Positions 7,158 to 14,572 of a DNA stretch of 16,616 bases are shown piece by piece (the first letter of the stretch is position 1; each line of letters starts with the position of its first letter). The position numbers and the translations under genes were made by a program. The DNA is taken from positions 1 to 16,616 of the forward strand of contig JADFMS010000033.1 of the NCBI GenBank assembly GCA_022563775.1, in the 5' to 3' direction. Source of the DNA: Fidelibacterota bacterium. GTDB taxonomy: Bacteria; Marinisomatota; SORT01. The notes below the pieces were generated by a model that was not told the origin of the DNA, ran no database searches, and saw only the letters and a list, made by a program, of their open reading frames with translations.

Positions 7158-9104
7158 TCATTGTTTTGCTAATCCCGAGATCATTATGCAAATCAATGTA
7201 ATATCATCAGACCGCTGATCGCCGTTATTAGTAAATTTATTCAGGTCGTACAATATCTCCTCGCTCAATTTCGTCGCCGAGACTGCCTTTGTTTTGATCA
7301 ATAGTTGTTCGAGCCTTTCATATCCGTAAAAATTGCCTGAACGATCTTCCGCTTCCGTAACTCCGTCTGTATATAAAACTAAAAAGTCGCCTTCAACGAA
7401 TTCGGTTACTTCCGACAGATATTCTCCATCTGTTACAAATCCTATTGCAGGACCTCCCACCTTCAGTAATTCGATCTCGCCGCTTTTTCTACGCACTATC
7501 GGAGGGTTATGCCCCCCGTTACAGTATGCTAATTTTTTATCGTCAGGATCATATACACCATAGAAAAATGTCGCATACCTGTCATCCGTTGTATTATCAT
7601 AAATTATTCCATTGAGATTGGAAACCAGACTTTCTACGGGAAGATTGGTTCTCGCCAAACTTTTATAGGAAGCATATAAATTCGCCATCAGAATGGCAGC
7701 GGGAACACCTTTGCCGGAAACATCCCCGATTGCCAAAGAGATTCGACCGCTGGCAAATTGGGAAATATCATAGAGATCGCCGCCGACCAATTTGCTCGGG
7801 ATTGTCCACGCCTCTATCTCTAATCCCGGAAAGGAGGGAAGATTGGTGGGAAGCAGTGCTTTTTGGATGTCCGCAGCGATCGTCAGGTCCCGTTCGAGCT
7901 CCTCCTTCTCCTTTGATTCCTTAAAAAGAATTGCGTTATCTATTGCAACCGCAGCTATATTGGCAATACCTGTCAACATCTCAAGATCATCGAAACCGTA
8001 AGCATAAGTCTCATCTTTTTCCACGTTGAAAGCGCCGATAACATGACCTCTTCTTATCAGCGGCACACAGATCTCTGAACCTGTTGTTTCTCTTACCGGA
8101 ATATACGCAGGCTCATATGCCACATCGGGTATAAGGATCGCCTTTTTTTGTTCGATACTTATCCCTATTACTCCCTTACCAATTTTTAGATCAAGTTCTT
8201 TTAATCTCTTCTGGTCATATCCTACCTGATGCCGGTTAATGATTTTTTTATCTTTACCTTTTACGAGAAATATCCCCGCCGCATCAAAGCTGATCACTCC
8301 TGAGAGATACTCCAAAATTGATTTCAATAGAGCTTCCGCATCATCAAGAGCTGATAACTTCTCTGACAATCCCAACATGGTATTTTTACGAACAGATTCT
8401 TTTTCGAGTATAGAATTCAACTTACTCATTCTCAACTGTTTACTCAGTGTATTAAGCGCATCTCTAAAAGTATTCCCGCTCTCTCCGGCGAAATGACTCT
8501 CGTTCAGAGTTTCAGAAAAGATCATTCCCACAGGTTTATCATCAATTTTCAGGGGAATTACATAACTGAAACCTTTTTCAATACACAATAGGCACAATCT
8601 TTTATTTTCCACAGTTCGAAAATACAGGTCTTTCTCTAATTTCAAATAATCATCTGTTGAAGTGATAAGTTCTTCAAAATTCCCACCCCCTAATACGCTT
8701 AATTTCAGATCTTTTCCATCTTCGGCGCCGTATATGGCATCCTGAGTGTAAGCTTTTCCGCTATCCATAAAGATAGATGTCATCTTCATATTGAAATCAA
8801 CCGATAGAAGTTCAGCAATTCCCTTTACGAATCGGGAATAATCTGAACCATATTCATGTGAGGATGTATAACTGATTAATTTATCCAAACCCGGATGGGT
8901 GGATTCGGGTGATAGATTCTTTAATAGTTGTTCATACAGATTGTTCAGATAAGAATAGCTCAGCAGAATCAATGAAACATGAATCATAAAAAACGGTAAG
9001 CCGTCAATAGCTTTCAGTTGGAGTTTTTCATAGCTCCAGAAGAGTATAAAATAAGTGGCGAACAGTAATAATTTTGTCAGTAAATTCCGGAGCTTTCGAG
9101 TCAA
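7158..9104 (-). CDS. GAF-domain SpoIIE/RsbU-type PP2C serine phosphatase, membrane-anchored
   Basis: This 648-residue signalling protein has two hydrophobic segments at residues 10-23 and 35-53. A poorly conserved GAF-like region follows at about 80-225, then a clearer GAF domain at about 250-395 (FDAAGIFLV, GVIGISIEQKKAILIPDV, PLIRRGHVIGAFNVE). A helical linker with AADIQKALLP leads to the SpoIIE-type PP2C domain at about 420-645. Metal-binding motifs are intact: VGGDLYD (440-446), GDVSGKG (460-466), LYTDGVTEAED and RSDDITL near the end. Such proteins dephosphorylate STAS-domain anti-anti-sigma factors in response to a signal sensed by the N-terminus. No anti-sigma partner is visible here. 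The start is TTG 9102-9104, overlapping the upstream stop as TTGA, which implies translational coupling. Confidence 0.87.
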   Translation of the reverse strand: MTRKLRNLLTKLLLFATYFILFWSYEKLQLKAIDGLPFFMIHVSLILLSYSYLNNLYEQLLKNLSPESTHPGLDKLISYTSSHEYGSDYSRFVKGIAELLSVDFNMKMTSIFMDSGKAYTQDAIYGAEDGKDLKLSVLGGGNFEELITSTDDYLKLEKDLYFRTVENKRLCLLCIEKGFSYVIPLKIDDKPVGMIFSETLNESHFAGESGNTFRDALNTLSKQLRMSKLNSILEKESVRKNTMLGLSEKLSALDDAEALLKSILEYLSGVISFDAAGIFLVKGKDKKIINRHQVGYDQKRLKELDLKIGKGVIGISIEQKKAILIPDVAYEPAYIPVRETTGSEICVPLIRRGHVIGAFNVEKDETYAYGFDDLEMLTGIANIAAVAIDNAILFKESKEKEELERDLTIAADIQKALLPTNLPSFPGLEIEAWTIPSKLVGGDLYDISQFASGRISLAIGDVSGKGVPAAILMANLYASYKSLARTNLPVESLVSNLNGIIYDNTTDDRYATFFYGVYDPDDKKLAYCNGGHNPPIVRRKSGEIELLKVGGPAIGFVTDGEYLSEVTEFVEGDFLVLYTDGVTEAEDRSGNFYGYERLEQLLIKTKAVSATKLSEEILYDLNKFTNNGDQRSDDITLICIMISGLAKQ

Positions 9105-9379
9105 GAGGACTCATCCTCTTTTTCCTTTTTCACTTCGTTGGACTCAAGCAGCTTTCTCAGTTCAGGAAGAACATATATGTTTCCCAAATCCATCCTCCCT
9201 AACCCTCTCGAAAGCACGGCAATCTTTTTATCCAAACTGGCTTTTCTTTGGATAATTACTTGACCATCCTCGTTGATGATACAAAGATCTCCCTGAAAAT
9301 CTCCATGTTCATACCGTACATCCAGACCAAGTTTCTCCGCAAGGTTTTCCAGTTCGATTAACAATTTTTCAGCTTTCAT
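9101..9379 (-). CDS. Conserved hypothetical small protein (92 aa) between manC and the SpoIIE phosphatase
   Basis: This 92-residue soluble, charged protein has no signal peptide or membrane segment. An N-terminal helix (AEKLLIELENLAEKLGLDV) is followed by a beta-rich part (RYEHGDFQGDLCIINEDGQVIIQRKASLD split by short loops). A helix KKIAVLSRGLGRMDLGNIYV and an acidic-basic tail rich in Glu and Lys complete it. Its start overlaps the manC stop (TGATG) and its stop overlaps the next start (TTGA), so it is clearly translated as part of this unit. The pattern is reminiscent of an uncharacterised conserved family from the FCB group, recalled only loosely. No function is assigned. Confidence 0.7.
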   Translation of the reverse strand: MKAEKLLIELENLAEKLGLDVRYEHGDFQGDLCIINEDGQVIIQRKASLDKKIAVLSRGLGRMDLGNIYVLPELRKLLESNEVKKEKEDESS

Positions 9380-10440
9380 CAGAGATATTTTTTGAATAAT
9401 CCTTTTTTTAGCGATTCTACCATATCTTTTATTTCTTGAGCTTTATCCCGGGGAGCGACGAGAAAAGCATCGTCGGTAGCTACCACGATCATATTTTTAA
9501 GCCCTATCGTAGCGACAAATTTCCCCGAGGCTTTAATCAAAGTATTCGTAGTGTCAATTGTGATTGCATCGCCGTCTATGACATTTCCCTGTTTATCTTT
9601 TCTGCTTAGCGAGTACAGAGCTTCCCACGAGCCGAGGTCATTCCATTCAAATTCGCCTTTGACCATGTGAACGTTTTGTGATGCTTCCATTACGGCATAA
9701 TCTATTGAGGTAGCTCTGATGACGGAAAACGCTTTTTTCAATTTAGCGGCAAAACCCTTGGAGTTAAAATGGCCGGAAAGTTTGGCAAGAGGTTCATAAA
9801 TTTCCGGTATGTTTTCTTCCATTTCCCGTAAAATCGCTGATGCTTTCCAGATGAACATTCCACTGTTCCAAAAGAAATCACCGCTCTTAATAAATCGCTT
9901 TGCAGTTCCGTATGTCGGTTTTTCTGCGAATGCCCTGACTTTATAACTTCCCTGATTTTCTTGAGTGAGTATTGCCTGAATATAGCCGTACGCTGTTTCA
10001 GGTCCCTTCGGGGTAATCCCGATGGTCACTAAACCGTCAGTTCGTTCTGCGGTTTTTCTGGCTCGCTTAACAGCTTGAGCAAATTTAGTTTGATTCCTTA
10101 TTACATGATCGGCTGGAAACACTGCCATGACGGCATCCGCATCAATATCCCTTATGTACAAAGCTGCGAGACCAATTGCGGGGGCGGTATTGCGGGCTTT
10201 AGGCTCGATAAGTATGTTCCGGGATTTTAATTCGGGGATTAGATCCTGAACTCTTTTGGATAAGATCTTATTTGTTACCACGATAATATTTTCAGCCGGC
10301 ACGATTTTTATTATCCGGTCATAGGTCGCTCGAAGCATGGTAATCTTACCGACCATATTTAAAAATTGTTTAGGTTTGTGCGATCTACTGGCAGGCCAGA
10401 ATCGTTCTCCGCGTCCCCCTGCAATAATTACTGCATACAT
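9379..10440 (-). CDS. manC: Mannose-1-phosphate guanylyltransferase (short form)
   Basis: This 353-residue nucleotidyltransferase makes GDP-mannose from mannose 1-phosphate and GTP in the cytoplasm. The N-terminal signature is IIAGGRGERFWPASR followed by KPKQFL. Further family elements are VFPADHVI, the FAEKPT strand, FWNSGMFIWKA, TSIDYAVME and the metal-site segment EWNDLGSWEALY. The length equals the catalytic domain plus a short left-handed beta-helix tail, and no phosphomannose isomerase domain is fused. ATG 10438-10440, with GAGGA eight bases upstream, is preferred over the in-frame TTG one codon earlier. GDP-mannose would feed surface glycans, and the UDP-sugar dehydrogenase further along may share that role. 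The stop overlaps the next gene by one base. Confidence 0.9.
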   Translation of the reverse strand: MYAVIIAGGRGERFWPASRSHKPKQFLNMVGKITMLRATYDRIIKIVPAENIIVVTNKILSKRVQDLIPELKSRNILIEPKARNTAPAIGLAALYIRDIDADAVMAVFPADHVIRNQTKFAQAVKRARKTAERTDGLVTIGITPKGPETAYGYIQAILTQENQGSYKVRAFAEKPTYGTAKRFIKSGDFFWNSGMFIWKASAILREMEENIPEIYEPLAKLSGHFNSKGFAAKLKKAFSVIRATSIDYAVMEASQNVHMVKGEFEWNDLGSWEALYSLSRKDKQGNVIDGDAITIDTTNTLIKASGKFVATIGLKNMIVVATDDAFLVAPRDKAQEIKDMVESLKKGLFKKYL

Positions 10441-10495
10441 CAAATCATTCCTCAGCGATATCTAAAACTGATATTATCATTTCTTGCTTAATTTA

Positions 10496-11272
10496 TCACA
10501 ATAAAACACTGCCTTGAAAGACATTTTTTACGGCTCCTTCCAATATTACCTCACCCTCGACATCGCTTTTATCAACCAATAACACACCACCCGGGAAAAT
10601 AAGTTCAATCGGAAAGTCAACAGACTTAGTCTGGTTCAGCATTAGGGCAACAGCAACGGCGCCCGTTCCGCATGAATTGGTTTCGTTTTCCACTCCCCTC
10701 TCATACGTTCTGACAAAATATTTATTATCCATTATCTTCAGAAAATCAACATTGGCGCCATTTTCAAATAAGCGGTCGTACCTGATCTTTCTTCCAACGG
10801 TTTTCAGATCATCTTCTTCAGCCTCAATTAATTCGGTGACAAAGTGCGGCGAACCTGTATCAATAAAATATCCGTCCCTTCCGTCGACGGTGCAATTATT
10901 TCCTTCCGCGTCTGCACTGATAGTTATGCGAACTAAATAATTATTGACCCATCCCCTGTGCCCGCCATCAGAAGCGCTGAATTTCAGTTCGGACTTATTC
11001 AGCAGATCACTTGCAAATTTCACCGCGCACCTCGCTCCATTTCCGCACATTCCGCCTTCACTGCCGTCCGCGTTCAGATATCTCATATGGAAATCATATC
11101 CCGGTTTTTCCATGATGATCAAAATACCATCCGCTCCCACGCCTGCTCTCCTATCACAAATTTTTCTGACTATTTTTTCATCGAACTCGGGCAGTGTTTC
11201 GGACATACCGTTAAATAGAACGAAGTCGTTCTCTGTTCCATGCATTTTTATGAACTTGACTTTATTTTCCAA
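10496..11272 (-). CDS. dapF: Diaminopimelate epimerase
   Basis: This 258-residue enzyme converts LL- to meso-diaminopimelate for lysine and peptidoglycan synthesis in the cytoplasm, using two active-site cysteines without cofactor. Both are present: Cys76 in EGGMCGNGARC and Cys201 in ENETNSCGTGAVA. The start of the fold, FIKMHGTENDFVLFN, differs slightly from the common GxGNDF form. GADGILII and RYLNADGSEGG are also typical. The start appears to be TTG 11270-11272, eleven bases inside the preceding lipoprotein gene. The only nearby ATG (codon 10) would remove the first beta strand. An AGGA lies upstream but is rather distant. The 55-base gap to manC holds nothing recognisable. Confidence 0.92.
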   Translation of the reverse strand: MENKVKFIKMHGTENDFVLFNGMSETLPEFDEKIVRKICDRRAGVGADGILIIMEKPGYDFHMRYLNADGSEGGMCGNGARCAVKFASDLLNKSELKFSASDGGHRGWVNNYLVRITISADAEGNNCTVDGRDGYFIDTGSPHFVTELIEAEEDDLKTVGRKIRYDRLFENGANVDFLKIMDNKYFVRTYERGVENETNSCGTGAVAVALMLNQTKSVDFPIELIFPGGVLLVDKSDVEGEVILEGAVKNVFQGSVLL

Positions 11273-12983
11273 TCAGATTCTTCTTCCTGAAATCGATCGT
11301 ATGCCCGGATGTTTCCCAGCGTGAACGGACACTGACCGTATCCGGACTCTGAAAATACAATTCTGCATTCAGATAAGGGGCATAACTTCCCAAACTGTAC
11401 ACACCGTTCTGATCACTGTCTGCAAAAATGTCAAGGAAGTATTTACCCGGAAGCACATTCTCCATTCTGAATTTTCCCTCTGCACCGACTTTTGTGACGA
11501 TTTTTCTCCCTCTTCCCCTCACCTTATTGGCTGATATATATAACGGTATGTCAAAACCTGTATCGGTAATTATTGTGCCGCTAATCACCCCGAAAGTATC
11601 GGTGTTTACGGTTCTAAACTCCATCGTCCAGATTGAATCAGCAGCCGGATTTCCCGAAAGATCCATTACTTTTTCAAGATCAATATTTAAGGAATAAACC
11701 GTATTCGATGCCCAGCCATTTTCGGGATAGGCTTCCCAAACGTTGGGATATATTGAATAAAGCGTATAAGACACATTTTCGCTATCCGCATTAAGAATAG
11801 TAAGGGAAGATTCCTTACTCTCTTCTGTAATGGCTTCGCTGAAATTGATCTTTAACTTTTCATCAAGATAGAAGTTTATAGATCCCGATCCTTTATCTAC
11901 GCCGAGCAGCTTTGGAGGTACGCTATCTCTATTCGCAGAAAAGGTGAATGATTTTAGCACGGATGAGCTATCCACACTGTTTCCCGAGCTGTCTTTGAAA
12001 GCTCCCAAGTATAACTTGAATTCCAACTCCGAACTTTGCTCTGCAAATTGTAGGTGTACTATATTTTTATTCTCCACATCGGGATAAATTGAAATCGGAT
12101 AAATTTTATTCTCGTAGGTAGAATCGCTTATCCAAATTGAATCTGTTGAGGTCGGGAAGACTAAGGGTTCAAGAGCTCGGAATTGTAATTGGGAATTATC
12201 TAAAGGAATAATAGTTAAAACTCTGGGTTTAAGAGTGTCAACGCTGCTGAATTTGTAAAATGACGTGAATGAGGATGAATCCTCTTCGGAGATTATAATA
12301 TCAGGCCACGGCGAAATGGCAATTCCATCTTTTGCGCTGTTATATTGCCGATCGCCGTTTTTATCCTCTATGGCAAACAGCCGATATTTTCCGTCAGATA
12401 AGAATTTGAACCGGAATATACCCTCATTTGACAATTGAGTGATGTAATCGGGTTTGAGTGTATCAGGGTCAACGCTCGAACTCTCATCCAACAAATAGGC
12501 GAAAATGAGAGTTTTCTCGATCTCATATTTACCGTACATCTTTCCCGATATACTCCCATTATCAATTTTATTCCCGGTTGAAAATGCGAGCGTGTAAGTT
12601 TCATCGAGACTTATCTTATGCGCATCCATGGCATTACTGCCGATAGTCACTACGTATGTTTTTTCCTCCTCAAGCTCTTCGGTAAATCGTATCTCGAGTT
12701 TTTTGTATCCCTTCCAAACAAATATCGGATCTTCCTTTGGTGTAGGAGAGATAAATACCGAGTTAACAACACTTCCCCGATTCATATTTTCGTTGAATTT
12801 CAGCAGTACCGTCAGATCTCTGCTGACGTTTAAAGAACGAGGTTCAGGATCTACATCAATTATTCGAGGAGGAATATCGTCCACAGGACCGCCTGATACC
12901 GGTCCTTTGTATGCGCAGCTGTTTACGATAAGCATAAAACAAAAATGTACGATTAAACTGATAAGAGTTAGTTTTTTCGGCAT
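11262..12983 (-). CDS. Ig-like domain lipoprotein of the Bacteroidota/FCB type
   Basis: The protein has 573 residues from ATG 12981-12983, which is chosen because it is followed at once by a lipoprotein signal peptide. That signal is MPKK, a hydrophobic stretch, and a lipobox-like VNSC with Cys23. An earlier in-frame ATG at 13067 would bury this signal behind 28 residues. AAGGTGG lies 12 bases upstream. After the cysteine comes SGGPVDDIPPRI, then a bacterial Ig-like (SbsA/Big_5) domain (VDPEPRSLNVSRDLTVLLKFNENM split over strands) at about 30-130. A second Ig-like region with LDEKLKINFSEAI is in the later half, and a C-terminal carboxypeptidase-regulatory-like fold contains PGKYFLDIFADSDQNGVY. 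It is probably anchored in the outer membrane. The function is unknown. The gene overlaps dapF by 11 bases. Confidence 0.82.
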   Translation of the reverse strand: MPKKLTLISLIVHFCFMLIVNSCAYKGPVSGGPVDDIPPRIIDVDPEPRSLNVSRDLTVLLKFNENMNRGSVVNSVFISPTPKEDPIFVWKGYKKLEIRFTEELEEEKTYVVTIGSNAMDAHKISLDETYTLAFSTGNKIDNGSISGKMYGKYEIEKTLIFAYLLDESSSVDPDTLKPDYITQLSNEGIFRFKFLSDGKYRLFAIEDKNGDRQYNSAKDGIAISPWPDIIISEEDSSSFTSFYKFSSVDTLKPRVLTIIPLDNSQLQFRALEPLVFPTSTDSIWISDSTYENKIYPISIYPDVENKNIVHLQFAEQSSELEFKLYLGAFKDSSGNSVDSSSVLKSFTFSANRDSVPPKLLGVDKGSGSINFYLDEKLKINFSEAITEESKESSLTILNADSENVSYTLYSIYPNVWEAYPENGWASNTVYSLNIDLEKVMDLSGNPAADSIWTMEFRTVNTDTFGVISGTIITDTGFDIPLYISANKVRGRGRKIVTKVGAEGKFRMENVLPGKYFLDIFADSDQNGVYSLGSYAPYLNAELYFQSPDTVSVRSRWETSGHTIDFRKKNLIGK

Positions 12984-12995
12984 TTTATAAATAAT

Positions 12996-13002
12996 CCACC
13001 TT
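12996..13002 (-). promoter_or_regulatory. Shine-Dalgarno for the lipoprotein gene
   Basis: AAGGTGG lies twelve bases before ATG 12981-12983. The spacing is somewhat long, but together with the signal peptide it decides the start over the upstream in-frame ATG at 13067. Confidence 0.5.
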
Positions 13003-13104
13003 AATTGTCGGCGCTGAATAGATTTTTGTTTTGGGTAACCCTCCAAACGGTAATTTATTCCCTGCAAAGTTTGTTTGAAAGTTTTTTTCTAAACACTTGT
13101 TATA

Positions 13105-13653
13105 TTATTTTTTTGACCAATATTCTTCTAATTCAACTCCAAGCCCATCTGCCATTCGGTTTACGAATGCAAAATAGCCGTTTACCATTACTATATTCAG
13201 TATTGCTTCATCCGTTATTCCTACTTTTTTGAGTGTGTCAACATCGACTTTTGTCATTTTGGAAGGGGTTTTGGTGATTTTTAACGAGTATTGCACAATC
13301 GCTTTCTCCCGTTCTGTAAGAAAATCGGGCAGTTCTGTTTTCTGTAGTTCCTCAACGATATTATCCATTTTGCTTAACCTGCGGAGAGCCTCTCCGTGAT
13401 GAACAATTCAGTAATGGCATTCGTTATAGATAGAAACTACAGTCGCGATCAGTTCCCTTTCCTTCCGAGAGAGATCGGTGCGGCCGAACATGATATCTCT
13501 ATAAAATTCAAGATGAGAAGCCATGGTCGAGGGAATCAAGCTGTGAATTTGAATGATATGATCTATTTTACCCGGTTCGTATTGCAATGGTTCAAACACT
13601 TCTCTTAATTCACCCTCGGATTCTTCATACGATATCATATTTATCCATGACAT
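13105..13653 (-). CDS. AhpD-like peroxidase-related selenoprotein (in-frame TGA read as selenocysteine)
   Basis: One frame of 182 residues runs from ATG 13651-13653 to TAA 13105-13107, interrupted only by TGA at 13408-13410. The part before it ends KERELIATVVSIYNECHY. The part after it reads IVHHGEALRRLSKMDNIVEEL and ends with the family's VNRMADGLGVELEEYW. Joined, this is a complete AhpD-like (carboxymuconolactone decarboxylase fold) peroxidase-related protein of normal length, in which the TGA replaces the second Cys of CHYCxxHH. Spacing matches the AhpD active site as recalled: Glu67, Cys79, Sec82 and His86 correspond to Glu118, Cys130, Cys133 and His137 of the mycobacterial enzyme. It probably reduces peroxides or disulfides. 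AAAGGAG precedes the start by ten bases. A nonsense mutation is the alternative, but the intact downstream frame and the hairpin argue against it. Confidence 0.88.
13382..13410 (-). promoter_or_regulatory. Bacterial SECIS-like hairpin following the in-frame TGA
   Basis: Eleven bases after the TGA (13408-13410) the minus-strand sequence forms a perfect six-pair stem. CGGAGA (13391-13396) pairs with TCTCCG (13382-13387) around the loop GGC (13388-13390). The loop begins with G, 18 bases from the TGA. As recalled, the bacterial SECIS consensus needs a stem of four or more pairs, a 3-14 base loop with G in its first two positions, and 16-37 bases between UGA and loop. All three are met. A three-pair lower stem past a small internal loop is possible. 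Confidence 0.75.
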
Positions 13654-13663
13654 GGTTAAATTT

Positions 13664-13670
13664 CTCCTTT
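13664..13670 (-). promoter_or_regulatory. Shine-Dalgarno for the AhpD-like selenoprotein
   Basis: AAAGGAG lies ten bases before ATG 13651-13653, a strong ribosome binding site in the 31-base gap after the Cof-type phosphatase gene. It shows that translation is meant to begin upstream of the TGA. The downstream ATG at 13366-13368 has no such site. Confidence 0.65.
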
Positions 13671-13684
13671 ATCCATTACCGGAA

Positions 13685-14572
13685 TCAAATTCCCGACTTA
13701 TTCATAACTGATTTTTGATTTCCGTTATCAAGCAGCATATCAATAACCTCCGCTACAGCCCCTTCTTCATTTGTGCGGTCAGTGATCAGATCAGCTCTTT
13801 CTTTCAAACCGTCTGTCGCATTTGCCACGGCAATGGAGAGACCTGCCTCATTGAACAGTTCATAATCGTTCAGATAATCACCAACTGCAAGAACCTCGTC
13901 CTGAGAAAGTTCATAGTACTCCCGGAGAAATTTCAAGCCTCTCCCTTTAGAATCGCCCGTGCTCTTTATTTCGAGAAAATTAAGCGGGTAACGCGGAGAT
14001 GGAAAACCGAATGTCGTAATATCGCACTTTGTCTCACCGTTTAAATTCCCGGCAATTTTATCCAATATATTAGTCTCTCCGACAAGCAATATTTGATATA
14101 TCTTTCTATAGCTTTCGAGATCAAATTCCTTCACCTCATTAATATTTACTGCCCACAATTCGAGATATTTTAAAATCTCGGGATCATTTGCCTTATGGCG
14201 TATATTATCACCCTCGTAAATAAATTTATGCACCGGCGCTCCGTCGAATACAGTTAGAATATCCCTGACGCAGTGGTGACTCAGAGTTTTTTCATAAAGT
14301 ATTTTTCCTGTGCGGGATTCTGCGATAACTGTTCCGTTCAGACTTACGATCGGGATGTCAAGTTCGAGCGCATTGGCAAATGGCGCTGCCGCCGCAAACA
14401 TTCTTCCCGTTAAAAATGATATGTGATAACCTGCGTGTTTCGCCTTCGCGATCGCCTCGCTTACTTCCGGGATTATCTTTTTATCTTCAGTCAGAGTCGT
14501 TCCATCAAGATCAAGCGCCAAAAGCTTTATTTTATCGAGTCGTTTTTTCAACTCTTCGGTTAATGATCGCAT
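13685..14572 (-). CDS. Cof-type HAD-IIB phosphatase
   Basis: This 295-residue cytoplasmic hydrolase of the Cof/YidA subfamily of HAD phosphatases has motif I LALDLDGTTL, with nucleophile Asp21 and Asp23. Motif II is ISFLTGR, and a large type IIB alpha/beta cap occupies the middle (about residues 90-200). A lysine-containing segment SKGRGLKFL (motif III) precedes motif IV, AVGDYLNDYELFNEAGLSIAVANA. Such enzymes dephosphorylate sugar phosphates, flavin or pyridoxal phosphate precursors, and the substrate is not predictable here. The start codon overlaps the tgt stop as TAATG, so translation is probably coupled. Its stop precedes the selenoprotein start by 31 bases. Confidence 0.88.
   Translation of the reverse strand: MRSLTEELKKRLDKIKLLALDLDGTTLTEDKKIIPEVSEAIAKAKHAGYHISFLTGRMFAAAAPFANALELDIPIVSLNGTVIAESRTGKILYEKTLSHHCVRDILTVFDGAPVHKFIYEGDNIRHKANDPEILKYLELWAVNINEVKEFDLESYRKIYQILLVGETNILDKIAGNLNGETKCDITTFGFPSPRYPLNFLEIKSTGDSKGRGLKFLREYYELSQDEVLAVGDYLNDYELFNEAGLSIAVANATDGLKERADLITDRTNEEGAVAEVIDMLLDNGNQKSVMNKSGI

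Noticed and set aside
10441..10443. TTG start for manC one codon before the ATG
   Set aside because: The ATG at 10438-10440 has better spacing to GAGGA and gives the usual N-terminus.
12984..13067. Upstream in-frame ATG extension of the lipoprotein gene
   Set aside because: The added 28 residues would place the signal peptide internally. They do not resemble a domain, and AAGGTGG lies before the later ATG.
13408..13410. TGA reassigned to Trp or Gly across the genome (alternative genetic code)
   Set aside because: TGA is the natural stop of radA, the Cof-type HAD gene, dapF, manC, the SpoIIE phosphatase, the EF-G-like gene and the UDP-sugar dehydrogenase, each at the expected protein end.
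13105..13653. Reading the AhpD-like locus as two separate genes or as a frameshifted pseudogene
   Set aside because: Both parts are in the same frame, the missing 14 codons between them match the family, the only interruption is TGA at a catalytic Cys position, and a SECIS-like hairpin follows. The second ATG has no ribosome binding site.
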